A DNA stretch of 64,000 bases from VFKU01 sp964620045 (GCA_964620045.1 CAZUJL010000001.1:310001-374000); one strand, 5' to 3'. Shown: positions 34,913 to 43,634, counted from the stretch's first letter. A program made the numbers and translations. The notes: generated from the letters alone by a model not told the origin.

Positions 34913-35836
34913 CTAGAACTGCGTGGCCACTTCGGCGAACGAGCGGCTCATCGGGAACTTGCCCGGATAGTGCACGAATTCAACGTGGCCATCGAGGAAC
35001 ACAACGTTGCTGCCGCCCGGCGCGTGCGTGAACTCCACATTGCCACCGGCCGTGTGAAGGCTCACCGTGTCCCACAGCGCGCCAACCTGAGACTGCGCGA
35101 CCGCAGCAGCGCCCGGATTGTTGATGTCCGTGATGAACGCGCGCTCCACGCCTTCGCGCAAGCGCAAGATCGTGTCGCTCGATCCATTACCGGCCTGCAA
35201 ACCATCGAGGCCAACAGTCTCAAGTTCGATGTTGTCTTCGAGCAGGATGTCGTCCGCCGGATCGTTGTTGAACACGATCGGCGCAATCGCCGCCACGTAG
35301 GCCACCAACTGCGTGGGGCCGGGCGCGGGCGTCAAGGTGCGCGGGCTGTCGTCGTTGGCCTTGTCGAACACGTAGCCCAGATAGTGGTAGCTCGTGTCCG
35401 CGTTGCTCAGGTATCCGAGATATTCGCACCCGGAAGCCACGCCGGCCTTCACGCGGCCAAGCGGATTTTCATCCGCGCGCGAAAGGTCCGACGGACACAC
35501 AAACACGTTGACGTCGTCTACGTACCCCAACAGCAGCGTCTTGGTGTCCGGCGCGAACACGGTGTCGTCCTGCACACTATCCGGATCGCACCCGGTCGCA
35601 TTCGCGGCCAGGCCATAGGGCGCGTCGCCCTGCATGCGCGGCCAGTATTCGTTGTTCTCGCTGGCGTACATCTTCAGCGACGTCGTGATCTGGTGCAGGT
35701 TGTTTGCACAGCTCGCACGCCGCGCCGATTCACGCGCCCGCGCCAAGGCCGGCAGTAAAATCGCCATCAGGATGCCGATGATCGCCACCGACACCAGCAA
35801 CTCGATTAATGTGAAGCCCCGCTTATGAATACGCAC
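34913..35836 (-). CDS. prepilin-like protein with H-x9-DG domain, copy 2
   Basis: A 307-residue protein homologous along its length to the next gene downstream. GTG 35836 is preferred: GGGAGGG lies 7 bases upstream and the product starts MRIHKRGFTLIELLVSVAIIGILMAILLPALAR, with the cleavage site after Gly. The soluble domain shares GDPPYG/GDAPYG, CPSD, YLGYVFDK and INNPGA(S/A)A words with copy 1 and ends with H-APGGSNVVFL-DG. The pair arose by tandem duplication and probably forms parts of a pseudopilus or surface fibre. No assembly ATPase or secretin gene is in the window. Confidence 0.88.
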   Translation of the reverse strand: MRIHKRGFTLIELLVSVAIIGILMAILLPALARARESARRASCANNLHQITTSLKMYASENNEYWPRMQGDAPYGLAANATGCDPDSVQDDTVFAPDTKTLLLGYVDDVNVFVCPSDLSRADENPLGRVKAGVASGCEYLGYLSNADTSYHYLGYVFDKANDDSPRTLTPAPGPTQLVAYVAAIAPIVFNNDPADDILLEDNIELETVGLDGLQAGNGSSDTILRLREGVERAFITDINNPGAAAVAQSQVGALWDTVSLHTAGGNVEFTHAPGGSNVVFLDGHVEFVHYPGKFPMSRSFAEVATQF

Positions 35837-35987
35837 TGCAAGTCCCTCCCCAAGGACACTCTTTTGATTTGTACCACAGAATTGGCAATTTTGCAGCGCT
35901 GTAAGCCCTGATTTGGCACCGACGTACAAGGCAGTACATGGGCAAATCTGCGAATTGGGCCAAAGGGGGAAGGAACTCGAAGGGGCC

Positions 35988-36806
35988 TTAGCGGGCGAGC
36001 GCGTAGGCCACGATATTCACGCCCATCGCGAAGGACTTGGTCGAGAAGATTTCGAAAAACTCCTCGTTCTCGCTTTCGCGTTCCCAGCCGTCGCCGATGT
36101 CGTTGTTGTGCGTGGCCAGAACCATGAGCCGGTCGTGCTCGTCGAACAGGCCCACGCAGTGCTGATGCCGGACGCCTTCAATATCGCCCGTCGGTTCACG
36201 GTGGCCCTGCGGCATGTCGAAGGTCTCGCGCCAGTTGTCCCAGAAAATTTTCGCGGGCACCTGCGGCACTTCCTTGAGCGGAAACACGATGTTCAACAGC
36301 GGGCTTCCTTCGGAGATACGCCGCCACTGGTATCCCGGCAGCACCCGCCCCATCTGCTCCTCAACGTTCATCCACTCGGCCTCGCCCCAGAAATCGTCGA
36401 TCCACAGGAACCCGCCGCGCTCAAGATACGAGCGCAGCGCCGCCACTTCGTCGTCGGACAGCAACTGCCAGCCAGGGTCGCACATATACAGGAAGGGATA
36501 GCTGAAGATGCGTTCGTCGGTGAGTCGCAGTGAAATGGGTTTCGGGTTCACCTTGATGGTCGACAACTGCTTGATGCGCACGAGGAAATTTTCCTCGGCC
36601 TCGGGGTAGTCCGTCTCCCAGCGTTCCCAGTCGCGGCCGTCGTAGGAATACCAGGACTCGCCGTAGCCGCCGATGCTGTCGTATTCGACGCGGACGAAGG
36701 TGAAGGTGTCCAGCGCCTGCTGCGGCGAAAGCCGACCTGATTTGGAAGTGTCGCCAAGCGAGGCGGTCAATGGGGCAAGTACAAGCAGAATGCCCAGCAT
36801 CCTCAT
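35988..36806 (-). CDS. DUF4159 domain-containing exported protein
   Basis: A 272-residue protein with a signal peptide (MLGILLVLAPLTASLG). The body matches DUF4159: FTFVRVEYDSIGGYG near the start, FLYMCDPGWQLLSDDEVAALRSYLERGGFLWIDDFWG in the middle and a late GVRHQHCVGLFDEHDRLMVLATHNNDIGDGWE. The fold resembles class I glutamine amidotransferase-like domains; function is unknown, although DUF4159 proteins often accompany MoxR/VWA gene sets that are not seen here. GGAGG precedes ATG 36806 by 11 bases. Divergent from the ceramidase-like gene. Confidence 0.85.
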   Translation of the reverse strand: MRMLGILLVLAPLTASLGDTSKSGRLSPQQALDTFTFVRVEYDSIGGYGESWYSYDGRDWERWETDYPEAEENFLVRIKQLSTIKVNPKPISLRLTDERIFSYPFLYMCDPGWQLLSDDEVAALRSYLERGGFLWIDDFWGEAEWMNVEEQMGRVLPGYQWRRISEGSPLLNIVFPLKEVPQVPAKIFWDNWRETFDMPQGHREPTGDIEGVRHQHCVGLFDEHDRLMVLATHNNDIGDGWERESENEEFFEIFSTKSFAMGVNIVAYALAR

Positions 36807-36923
36807 GGCCGCAGCGACCTCCGCATAACATTGTCCCGCTTGAATAGAACGAAATCAATGCGCGCGATGGGGACAGGGGTTTGTTAGAATCGCGAATTGT
36901 TCGATGCGAAAAAGGAACAACAC

Positions 36924-38627
36924 ATGACGGCACGCCTGATTACACTCTGCGCAGTGCTTATGGCATGGGCGAATCTTTCCGCCGCACAGGCCGTGAAAGG
37001 TACGCTCGCGCCCGATGCGCCTCCCGCCGCGCTCACGTACCACGGACTTGTTCCCGGGCTCGACACGATGGAAAACGTAAAGGCGGCCCTCGGCGAACCG
37101 GTCTACGCGGGCAAGTGGTACAACTACAAAATGTATTACCCGGCGAAGGACCGCCCGGGTCTTGTCGATGTCGTCCACATGCACGGCGACCAACCGAATG
37201 CGGGTCTCGCCGAGATCGAAGCCGCGAGCGTGCCGGAGGGCTTCGCGGCCGAATCGGAAATTCGCGCCAAACTCGGCGAGCCGGAATATGAACTGCGCAT
37301 GGCTACCTGGAAAATGCTCGACTACACGAGCCGCGGCGTGCGTTTTTCGCTGACCCCCAACGGCAAGACCACCGGAGTCGCGTATCTTCCGCAACGCGCG
37401 CGGCGCGTACCGCTCGGCGAACGCGCGCTGGTGGATCTCTCCGGCAAACGCCAGGGGCCACAGCCTGCGCCGCAAAGGCCAGCGGATTTGCACGGCCTGA
37501 TGGCCGGTGTGGCGGAAGCAGACATTTCGCCCATCGGCGAAAACTGGCTGGATCACAAATACACCGTGGTGACGCCGCTGAAAGCGCGCGTGGTCGTGTT
37601 TCGCGCCGACGGCCAGACGCTCGCGCTTGTGGGCGTCGACACCTTCGGCATGCGATATGTTGACGATCTGCTCATCATCGAGCGCGCGGCGAAGACCGGG
37701 GTCACGCGCACAATCATCGGCGCGTCGCACAACCACGCCTCGGGCGACACGCTCGGTGTGTACGGCTTCTACCCCGCCGACTACGTCCGCCACATCATCG
37801 AACAAACCAGTACCGCGATTGAGCAAGCCGTCGCGTCGCTACAACCCGTGGCGGAACTGCGCGCGGCCTCGCGTGAACTGCCCATGGACGGCATCCGCGT
37901 GCAAGATCTCTTTCGCAACGCGCGCAATCCCGGCGTGCTCGATCCGGCGATCTCGTTGCTACAAGCGATCGGCGCGAACGGGAAACCGATTGCGACCATC
38001 GTGAACTTCGCGTGCCATGTCGAGTCGATCGACAAGGGCGAGCGCGAAATCACGGCGGATTTCCCGGGGTACATGTGCGACCAAATGAAAATCGACGGCC
38101 TCGGCCAGCCGGTTTTCCTGAACGGCGCGGTCGGCGGCATGGTGAGTGGCGACAACAAGGCGCGCACGCACGAATCCAGCAAGGACATGGGCCTGCGGCT
38201 TGCCGCGATTGTGAAGGACCTCGCGGCAACGGCGGTGCAGCCGTCCGAATTTCATTTCGCGGCGGACGAGCGCGCGCTCGAGATTCCCGTGACAACGCCC
38301 AAATACATTGAGCGGTACAAAGGCGGAGTACGGCCGTTTGTGCGCGGGCGAATTCAGACCAGCATGAGTTATTTCCGAATTGGCGAGGCGCAGTTCATCT
38401 CCGTGCCGGGCGAACTTCTGCCGGAGGTCAGCTTCGAGGTTCTCGAAAAAATGAACGGCTTTCCGCGCATCATCGTCGGACTGGGGAACGATCAGATCGG
38501 CTATATCGTCCCGCCCTACGACTACCGCGATGATTACTACGAGGAAACCGCATCGCAAGGTCCCGCGACGGCCTACCAGGTGCGCGACATGGCCCTGCGG
38601 ATGATTGCGGACGGCGAACAGCGCTAG
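36924..38627 (+). CDS. neutral ceramidase-like hydrolase with N-terminal BamE-like repeats
   Basis: A 567-residue exported protein (signal LCAVLMAWANLSAAQA); AAGGA lies 7 bases before ATG 36924. Residues 40-180 hold two copies of a pattern 'G-x-LGEP-Y/E-Y...W-x-Y/L' (LDTMENVKAALGEPVYAGKW and EIRAKLGEPEYELRMATWKM) that recalls BamE/SmpA-like domains. Residues 190 onward match the neutral/alkaline ceramidase catalytic region: AGVAEADISPIG, LVGVDTFGM, GASHNHASGDT and NFACHVESID, with His residues placed to bind zinc. It probably cleaves an amide or ester of an unknown extracellular substrate. Its stop TAG shares CTAG (38624-38627) with the convergent gene. Confidence 0.8.
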   Translation: MTARLITLCAVLMAWANLSAAQAVKGTLAPDAPPAALTYHGLVPGLDTMENVKAALGEPVYAGKWYNYKMYYPAKDRPGLVDVVHMHGDQPNAGLAEIEAASVPEGFAAESEIRAKLGEPEYELRMATWKMLDYTSRGVRFSLTPNGKTTGVAYLPQRARRVPLGERALVDLSGKRQGPQPAPQRPADLHGLMAGVAEADISPIGENWLDHKYTVVTPLKARVVVFRADGQTLALVGVDTFGMRYVDDLLIIERAAKTGVTRTIIGASHNHASGDTLGVYGFYPADYVRHIIEQTSTAIEQAVASLQPVAELRAASRELPMDGIRVQDLFRNARNPGVLDPAISLLQAIGANGKPIATIVNFACHVESIDKGEREITADFPGYMCDQMKIDGLGQPVFLNGAVGGMVSGDNKARTHESSKDMGLRLAAIVKDLAATAVQPSEFHFAADERALEIPVTTPKYIERYKGGVRPFVRGRIQTSMSYFRIGEAQFISVPGELLPEVSFEVLEKMNGFPRIIVGLGNDQIGYIVPPYDYRDDYYEETASQGPATAYQVRDMALRMIADGEQR

Positions 38628-38977
38628 TCCCGAAAAATCGGCGTGTTCTCGTCTTCAATGGCCGGCTTCGAATAGCGTTGCCACGTGTGCATCCGTTCGA
38701 TCTCGCGTTCGAGGATGACTTCGGCCAGCAGGCGTTCGGGATAGTCGCTCGGCGGACGCTGGATCGCGTCCGCGAATTTTTCCTCGGGCACGTCGAGGAT
38801 ATACATGTAGCTCATCAGCTTGTCGAGGTCGTGCTGCAGCAGATACGCCACGCGACGCACCAACTCCTCGATAATCGCGTCGCGGCCCAGCGGCTCCAGC
38901 CCACTGCCCACGGGCCGCATGCCCCAGAGCTGCACCAGTTGCTGGTGCACGGTGTCCATATCGTTCGGCGTAGCCAT
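38624..38977 (-). CDS. conserved hypothetical protein, 117 aa
   Basis: A soluble, mainly helical 117-residue protein (MATPNDMDTVHQQLVQLWGMRPVG...). Noticeable are GRDAIIEELVRRVAYLLQHDLDKLMSYMYILDVPE and RLLAEVILEREIERMHTWQRYS, with a periodic Leu/Ile pattern of amphipathic helices. I do not recognise the family. ATG 38977 is chosen since upstream sequence in the open frame lacks protein-like character. Ends on the CTAG shared with the ceramidase-like gene. Confidence 0.65.
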   Translation of the reverse strand: MATPNDMDTVHQQLVQLWGMRPVGSGLEPLGRDAIIEELVRRVAYLLQHDLDKLMSYMYILDVPEEKFADAIQRPPSDYPERLLAEVILEREIERMHTWQRYSKPAIEDENTPIFRD

Positions 38978-39051
38978 ACGTTTTATTAGGCCAGAGCGCG
39001 CGCGGTGCGTCAATCCCTGCACGGAAAAACGTGGGCGTGTATGCTGCAAAC

Positions 39052-39282
39052 ATGGATAATCTATCTCTCTTCGGTTTGTTTGCAGTCACCGCGGGCCTGG
39101 TCTTCTACTCCCTGGAGCATCGCAGCTCATGGTTCATCCTGGGCTTCGCCATCAGCAATGCGCTCTGTTCACTGTATGGATTTCTCCAGGGCGCCTGGCC
39201 GTTCGGCCTTGTGGAAATCGCATGGTTTCTGGCCGCATTTACCCGCTGGTGGCGCGTGCGCTGGCCCAACACCAACGGATAA
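39052..39282 (+). CDS. small membrane protein, 76 aa
   Basis: A 76-residue protein with two to three hydrophobic segments (LFGLFAVTAGLVFYSLEH, WFILGFAISNALCSLYGFLQ, FGLVEIAWFLAAFTRWWR). The tail 'LQGAWPFGLVEIAW...RWW' resembles small proteins found in many bacteria as hypothetical genes. ATG 39052 gives the compact product; GTG 39031 is a longer alternative. It is divergent from the 117-aa gene and precedes MIOX. Confidence 0.6.
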   Translation: MDNLSLFGLFAVTAGLVFYSLEHRSSWFILGFAISNALCSLYGFLQGAWPFGLVEIAWFLAAFTRWWRVRWPNTNG

Positions 39283-39312
39283 ATCAGCCCATCGCTGTGA
39301 CCAATCAAGCAT

Positions 39313-39341
39313 GTTTTTTACAGCGAAAAATAGGCTATAAT
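39313..39341 (+). promoter_or_regulatory. probable promoter for the myo-inositol oxygenase gene
   Basis: A perfect -10 box TATAAT (39336-39341) lies in an AT-rich island 33 bases before the ATG. The -35 region is T-rich but matches poorly (GTTTTT at 17 bases spacing), so an activator may help. Confidence 0.45.
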
Positions 39342-39373
39342 TTGTGCATAACCCGTTTACCCGGAGTGATTCC

Positions 39374-40246
39374 ATGTCCGACGCGAAGCAGTCTGCCGGC
39401 CCGTTGCAGTCCCTCGACGAATGGGAAGAGTTCGTTGTTCAGCGTTACCCCGAAGAGGGCGTAACCGCGAATAAGTTCGACAAGGACTTCCGCAACTACG
39501 ACGATCCGGCGCGCGCCACCGTGCGCGAGTTTTACCGCCTGAACCACATGCACCAGTCGCTCGAATTCGCGCGCGCGAAGAAGGCCGAATACGGTAAGCG
39601 CGACTACAAGGAAATGGGCGTGTGGGAAGCGTGCGAATACCTCAACACGCTGGTGGACGATAGCGACCCCGACACGGACCTCACGCAGATCCAGCACTTG
39701 CTGCAGACCTCGGAAGCCATCCGCGCGGACGGTCACCCGCGCTGGTTCGTGCTCACCGGCTTGATCCACGACCTCGGCAAGACGCTGTGCCTGCGCGGCG
39801 AGCCGCAGTGGGCCGTCGTCGGCGACACCTTCCCGCTTGGCTGCAAGTTCTCGGACAAGATCGTGTATCCAGAATTCTTCGCGCTAAACCCGGACTCGAA
39901 GAACCCGGAGCTGATGACCGAGAACGGCATTTATGAAGAAGGCTGCGGGCTCGACAACGTCACGCTGTCGTGGGGCCACGATGAATACATGTACATGATC
40001 GCGAAGGACCACCTGCCGGAGTCCGCGCTGTACATGATTCGCTACCACAGCTTCTACGCCGCGCACCGCGAGGGCGAGTACAACCACCTGATGAACGACC
40101 ACGACCGCGAGATGTTCAAGTGGACGCGCGCGTTCAACCCGTATGACTTGTACTCCAAGGCCGACCAGCCACCCAACATTAAGGAATTGAAGCCATACTA
40201 CGAAGACCTCATCGCCGAGTTCTTCCCCGATAAAGTGCGCTGGTAG
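39374..40246 (+). CDS. MIOX: myo-inositol oxygenase
   Basis: A 290-residue di-iron oxygenase of the HD-domain superfamily that cleaves myo-inositol with O2 to D-glucuronate. All six iron ligands known from the mammalian enzyme have counterparts: H108 (QIQHLLQTSE), H132-D133 (GLIHDLGK), H202 (SWGHDEYMYM), H225 (MIRYHSFY) and D258 (FNPYDLYSK). Long identical words with animal MIOX such as GEPQWAVVGDTFP support orthology, and the length matches (285 in human). ATG 39374 follows CGGAG; it has its own TATAAT promoter and a strong terminator, so it is a single-gene unit. No inositol or glucuronate pathway genes adjoin it. Confidence 0.93.
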   Translation: MSDAKQSAGPLQSLDEWEEFVVQRYPEEGVTANKFDKDFRNYDDPARATVREFYRLNHMHQSLEFARAKKAEYGKRDYKEMGVWEACEYLNTLVDDSDPDTDLTQIQHLLQTSEAIRADGHPRWFVLTGLIHDLGKTLCLRGEPQWAVVGDTFPLGCKFSDKIVYPEFFALNPDSKNPELMTENGIYEEGCGLDNVTLSWGHDEYMYMIAKDHLPESALYMIRYHSFYAAHREGEYNHLMNDHDREMFKWTRAFNPYDLYSKADQPPNIKELKPYYEDLIAEFFPDKVRW

Positions 40247-40259
40247 TCGATCTTTGGTG

Positions 40260-40280
40260 GCACAGGCTTCCAGCCTGTGC
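40260..40280. repeat. 9-bp palindrome with TCC loop
   Basis: GCACAGGCT and AGCCTGTGC form a perfect stem around the three-base loop TCC, 14 bases after the MIOX stop. It has the same architecture as the hairpin at 4662-4680. Confidence 0.7.
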
Positions 40281-40297
40281 GTTTAGCAATCTGAATC

Positions 40298-40336
40298 AAA
40301 CCACCCCTAAACCCAGCTTAGGGGTGGTTTCTTTTT
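40298..40336 (+). terminator. intrinsic terminator after MIOX
   Basis: A perfect 13-bp stem (40298-40310 with 40318-40330) closes a seven-base loop and is followed by CTTTTT. Because the left arm starts AAA, it could also work on the opposite strand, but no minus gene ends here. Confidence 0.88.
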
Positions 40337-40374
40337 CGGCATACGCCGCGCCGTTCCGTTGTTACAATGAGTGC

Positions 40375-40734
40375 ATGCAAAAGCCGCCCTTCTACACCGC
40401 CATCCAGGCTTTTCTCGATCGCGCCATCGTCGATCATTCGTTTATATACATCGATATTTGGTCGTTGGTGCATCTGATCTCGGGCGTGATCCTCGGCCTC
40501 GTGTTCATCCGCTTCACGCGCGCCGTCTTCGCGCTCGCGTGGGCCGTCGCGTTAATCCTGGGCTATGAAATCCTCGAACTCGCGCTGAACAACGTCGTGT
40601 TTGTTCCCGAAACACCCGTAGACACCATATGGGACACGATCCTCGGCTTCACCGGCGCGTTCGTCGCGATGCGGCTATCGTGGAAGCGCAAGGGATTGCA
40701 TAATAAAAAGCAGCACAAAGAAGCACAGGCCTAG
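40375..40734 (+). CDS. small membrane protein, 119 aa
   Basis: A 119-residue protein with three hydrophobic segments (SFIYIDIWSLVHLISGVILGLVF, RAVFALAWAVALILGYEILELAL and TILGFTGAFVAMRLSW) and a basic tail (WKRKGLHNKKQHKEAQA). The pattern of a His in helix one, YE-LE in helix two and a 'D-T-I-x-D-T-I-x-G' stretch recalls VanZ-like or DUF2238-like small proteins, but I cannot assign it. ATG 40375 starts after the MIOX terminator. Stop shares CTAG (40731-40734) with the convergent GNAT gene. Confidence 0.6.
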   Translation: MQKPPFYTAIQAFLDRAIVDHSFIYIDIWSLVHLISGVILGLVFIRFTRAVFALAWAVALILGYEILELALNNVVFVPETPVDTIWDTILGFTGAFVAMRLSWKRKGLHNKKQHKEAQA

Positions 40735-41240
40735 AGTGTCTTGCTCATAATCACGCTGCGGTAGTTCGTCACGATCCAGTTGTCATACCCGACCGCGCGG
40801 AACCCCATCTTTTCGTACATCGCGACCAGCGCCTTGGCCTCCTCGGCGGTATCCAGCGCCAGCTCCGTCGCGCCATCGGCTCGCGCGACCGCTTCGACGT
40901 GCTCCAGCAACCGCGACCCGATCCGCTTGCCGCGTTGCTCAGGATCGACGCCGTACTGCCCGAACACCGCCACGCCCGGCCGACGGTAATAATCGCAATG
41001 CTCGTGTGTCTTCGGCGCGTAGTAGCAAATCGTCCCCACGAGCGCGCCGTCCAGCTCCGCCACGAAACACCGGCCGGTCGCGATGCGCTTGCGCGTCATC
41101 TCCTCCGACTGGTCGACCGCCGTGAATCGAAGGCCCTGCTCACCAAGCTCCGCATAGGCCCGATGCAACAGCGCGGTCAATTCGGTAATCGAATCGACCG
41201 CGCTAAGTTCACGGATCTGAATGGTGCTCCGCTCGTTCAT
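40731..41240 (-). CDS. GNAT family N-acetyltransferase
   Basis: A 169-residue acetyltransferase with the GNAT fold: FVAELDGALVGTICYY (strand 2-4), the acetyl-CoA loop FGQYGVDPEQRGKRIGSRLLEHVE (motif A, Q/R-x-x-G-x-G/I type) and ALVAMYEKMGFRAVGYDNW (motif B). Substrate unknown; small-molecule amines or protein N-termini are possible. It follows the 210-aa membrane-protein gene by 8 bases, so both share a transcript. Confidence 0.85.
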   Translation of the reverse strand: MNERSTIQIRELSAVDSITELTALLHRAYAELGEQGLRFTAVDQSEEMTRKRIATGRCFVAELDGALVGTICYYAPKTHEHCDYYRRPGVAVFGQYGVDPEQRGKRIGSRLLEHVEAVARADGATELALDTAEEAKALVAMYEKMGFRAVGYDNWIVTNYRSVIMSKTL

Positions 41241-41248
41241 CGAGTCCG

Positions 41249-41881
41249 TCAGGCCGAGGCGTCTCCCTTTAACTTCAACGCATCGCCCAGCGCATGCACG
41301 AGCAACAACGCGCGCTGGATGCTGAGCCCCTTGGCGATCACGATGTTCTTGCCGCCGTACACCATCTGCACTTTTTGGCGCGTGGCCAGGATCGCCTCAC
41401 CGGCCGCGAGACCAACGCCGGTGGAGAGCGGGCCCGCCGTCGCCGAGGCCGATCCGATCGCGGTGGTCGCCTGCTGCCGCTGCTGATCGTAGTAGGCGGG
41501 GTCGTGCGTGTAGTTGTACTGCTGCTGCTTATGCTGGGCGAACACGCGCGAAATCTGCGCGCGATCGAAGGGCTTGCCTTCCACGGTCATGGTCTTGTCG
41601 TCCACGACAATTTCGTGTTTCTTCGCGCGCAGGTATGCCATCGTCGCCAGCGCCACAATCGGCCCGCCGATGAAAATAATCCCGCCCCACGGAAGCCCCG
41701 TCGGCTTGATGCCGGGCGTGGGTGCGGGTTCGATCATCAGCATGATGATGAACCCGATCAGCGAGAACAACACCCACCATCCGCAGCCGGATTGGAACCA
41801 CAGCCGGTCCTGGCGGTAGCGAATCGTCCTGCGCCCGCCGGCGTCCGAAAATTCAAATCCGTAGTCGTAGTTCTTTGCCAT
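41249..41881 (-). CDS. membrane protein of unknown function, 210 aa
   Basis: A 210-residue protein with two transmembrane helices (GWWVLFSLIGFIIMLMIEP and GGIIFIGGPIVALATMAYLRA, residues 35-85) and a cytoplasmic C-terminal part. That part has a basic, PH-like stretch (HEIVVDDKTMTVEGKPFDRAQISRVFAQHKQQQYNY) and a small-residue region (AIGSASATAGPLSTGVGLAAGEAI). AGGAGGA lies 9 bases before ATG 41881. Family not recognised. Confidence 0.65.
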   Translation of the reverse strand: MAKNYDYGFEFSDAGGRRTIRYRQDRLWFQSGCGWWVLFSLIGFIIMLMIEPAPTPGIKPTGLPWGGIIFIGGPIVALATMAYLRAKKHEIVVDDKTMTVEGKPFDRAQISRVFAQHKQQQYNYTHDPAYYDQQRQQATTAIGSASATAGPLSTGVGLAAGEAILATRQKVQMVYGGKNIVIAKGLSIQRALLLVHALGDALKLKGDASA

Positions 41882-41995
41882 GGCTCGCGATCCTCCTGAT
41901 CGTTTTGTACACTGAGTTCACTGCAACGGCAACTACGGTCTTCTAGGCTCTACACAACTCTCCCGCTCTCTTATATTCTTCCGAAACCGCAGTTG

Positions 41996-43579
41996 TCACT
42001 TCGCCGCGGCGCCGGCCGTTTCGCGTTTGGCCTTGTCCATTTCTTTCAATTCGCGCTTGAGGATTTTGCCCGTAGGACCGAGCGGCAGGTTCGGCACTAT
42101 CTCGATGATACGCGGATATTTGTACGCCGCCATATTTTCCTTGCTCCACGCGATCAGGGCCTCGGGTGAGGGCTTCGCCCCGGTGTGCGGCACGACGTAG
42201 GCCTTCACTTCCTCGCCGTGCACCTCGCTCGGCACGCCGATGACGGCGACCAGCGACACATCCGGATGGGTCATCAGCACTTCCTCAATCTCGCGCGGAT
42301 ATACGTTGAACCCGCCGCGGATGATCATGTCCTTCTTGCGGTCGACGATATAGAAATACCCTTCCTCGTCCACCTTGCCAATGTCGCCCGAGTGGAACCA
42401 GCCACCCTTGAAGGCTTCTTCGTTCGCCTCGTCGCGCTTGTAGTAGCCCTTCATAATGTTGTGGCCGCGAATGACGATCTCGCCTTCCTTGCCGACCGGC
42501 AAGTCGTTCATGTTGTCGTCGACGATCTTCACATCCACGCCCCAGATGGGCAGGCCGATCGAGCCCACTTTGCGTTCGCGATCGGGACGGTTGAACGTCG
42601 CCGTCGGCGAGGTCTCGCTAAGGCCGTAACCTTCGAGAATCTTTACCTTGTAGCGATCCTCGAACCCTTTGAGCACTTCGACCGGCAGCGCGGCGCCGCC
42701 CGAGATGCACATGCGCATCCGCTCGCGGATCTTTTCGAAGTCAACGTCGTTCTTGTTGTAATTCAGCAGCTCCCAGTACATCGTCGGCACACCGCCGAAA
42801 ATTGAAACATTTTCCTTCACGAAGGTGTGCAGCACAGTCGAGGTTTCGAAGCGCGGCAACAGGATCATCGTGCCGCCGTTCAACAGCGTCGAATCCATCA
42901 TGCTCACGCCGAAGGAGTGGAACAGCGGCAACACGATCAGCGTGCGGTCGTCGGGCTCGAACTCAAACAGACGGCTCGACACCATGCAATTCATCAGCAG
43001 GTTCGAGTGCGTCAGCTCGGCGCCCTTCGGGCGGCCCGTCGTGCCGGAGGTGTAGATGATGATCGCCGTGTCGTCCGGCCGGCATTGCACGGTCTCGAAG
43101 GTCATCGGCTGGTTCGCCATCAAGTCGCCCAGCGTCTTCACGCCCTCAATAGGCGATTGCCCGCCCGGCAGCGTCGGGATGATGAAGAATTCCTTGCAGG
43201 TCTCGGTTTGCTTGAAGCCTTCGTAGCCCGACTTGCCCATCGGCATTTCGGGCGTGCCTTCGAAGCAGATGTAGAGCACGGCGTCGGAATCGGAGAGGTG
43301 GTATTGGATTTCGCGCGGGCGCAGCAGCACGCTGAGCGGCACCATCGTGGCGCCGGCCTTCAGAATGCCGAGGTACACGATCGGGAAGTACGGCAGGTTC
43401 GGACAGGTCAGCGCAACTTTGTCGCCCTTGCGAATCCCGCGCGCCTTGAGACCGTTGGCCACCTGGTTCGCCAGCGCGTTGAGCTGCACAAAACTCAGCC
43501 GGATGTCGCCATACACCACCGCTTCTTTGTTCGGCGTCTCGCGGACCGAGTCTTCCAGAATGCGAACCAGATTGAACAT
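41996..43579 (-). CDS. acyl-CoA synthetase (AMP-forming ligase), copy 1
   Basis: A 527-residue ANL-superfamily enzyme that activates a carboxylic acid, probably a fatty acid, to its CoA thioester through an acyl-AMP. P-loop-like motif A5 is IIYTSGTTGRPKGAELTH, the AMP/substrate motif is EGYGLSETSP, then WFHSGDIGKVDEEGYFYIVDRKKDMIIRGG and the C-terminal lysine motif PTGKILKREL. GGGAGA lies 8 bases before ATG. Its tandem partner at 43682-45265 has the same length and about the same motifs. Chain length preference cannot be read from sequence. Confidence 0.9.
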   Translation of the reverse strand: MFNLVRILEDSVRETPNKEAVVYGDIRLSFVQLNALANQVANGLKARGIRKGDKVALTCPNLPYFPIVYLGILKAGATMVPLSVLLRPREIQYHLSDSDAVLYICFEGTPEMPMGKSGYEGFKQTETCKEFFIIPTLPGGQSPIEGVKTLGDLMANQPMTFETVQCRPDDTAIIIYTSGTTGRPKGAELTHSNLLMNCMVSSRLFEFEPDDRTLIVLPLFHSFGVSMMDSTLLNGGTMILLPRFETSTVLHTFVKENVSIFGGVPTMYWELLNYNKNDVDFEKIRERMRMCISGGAALPVEVLKGFEDRYKVKILEGYGLSETSPTATFNRPDRERKVGSIGLPIWGVDVKIVDDNMNDLPVGKEGEIVIRGHNIMKGYYKRDEANEEAFKGGWFHSGDIGKVDEEGYFYIVDRKKDMIIRGGFNVYPREIEEVLMTHPDVSLVAVIGVPSEVHGEEVKAYVVPHTGAKPSPEALIAWSKENMAAYKYPRIIEIVPNLPLGPTGKILKRELKEMDKAKRETAGAAAK

Positions 43580-43598
43580 TGAAATTTCTCCCTAGTCT

Positions 43599-43634
43599 CG
43601 TCATTGCGAGGAGCAACGCGACGAAGCAATCTCG
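43599..43634. repeat. copy of the widespread 'CATTGCGAGGAGC' intergenic repeat
   Basis: The stretch between the two acyl-CoA ligase genes contains GTCATTGCGAGGAGC followed by GACGAAGCAATCTC. From memory, this is the core of a short repeat scattered between genes in many distant phyla. Its ends ATTGC and GCAAT are complementary. Its 3' half gives an in-frame path for no protein. Confidence 0.6.
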
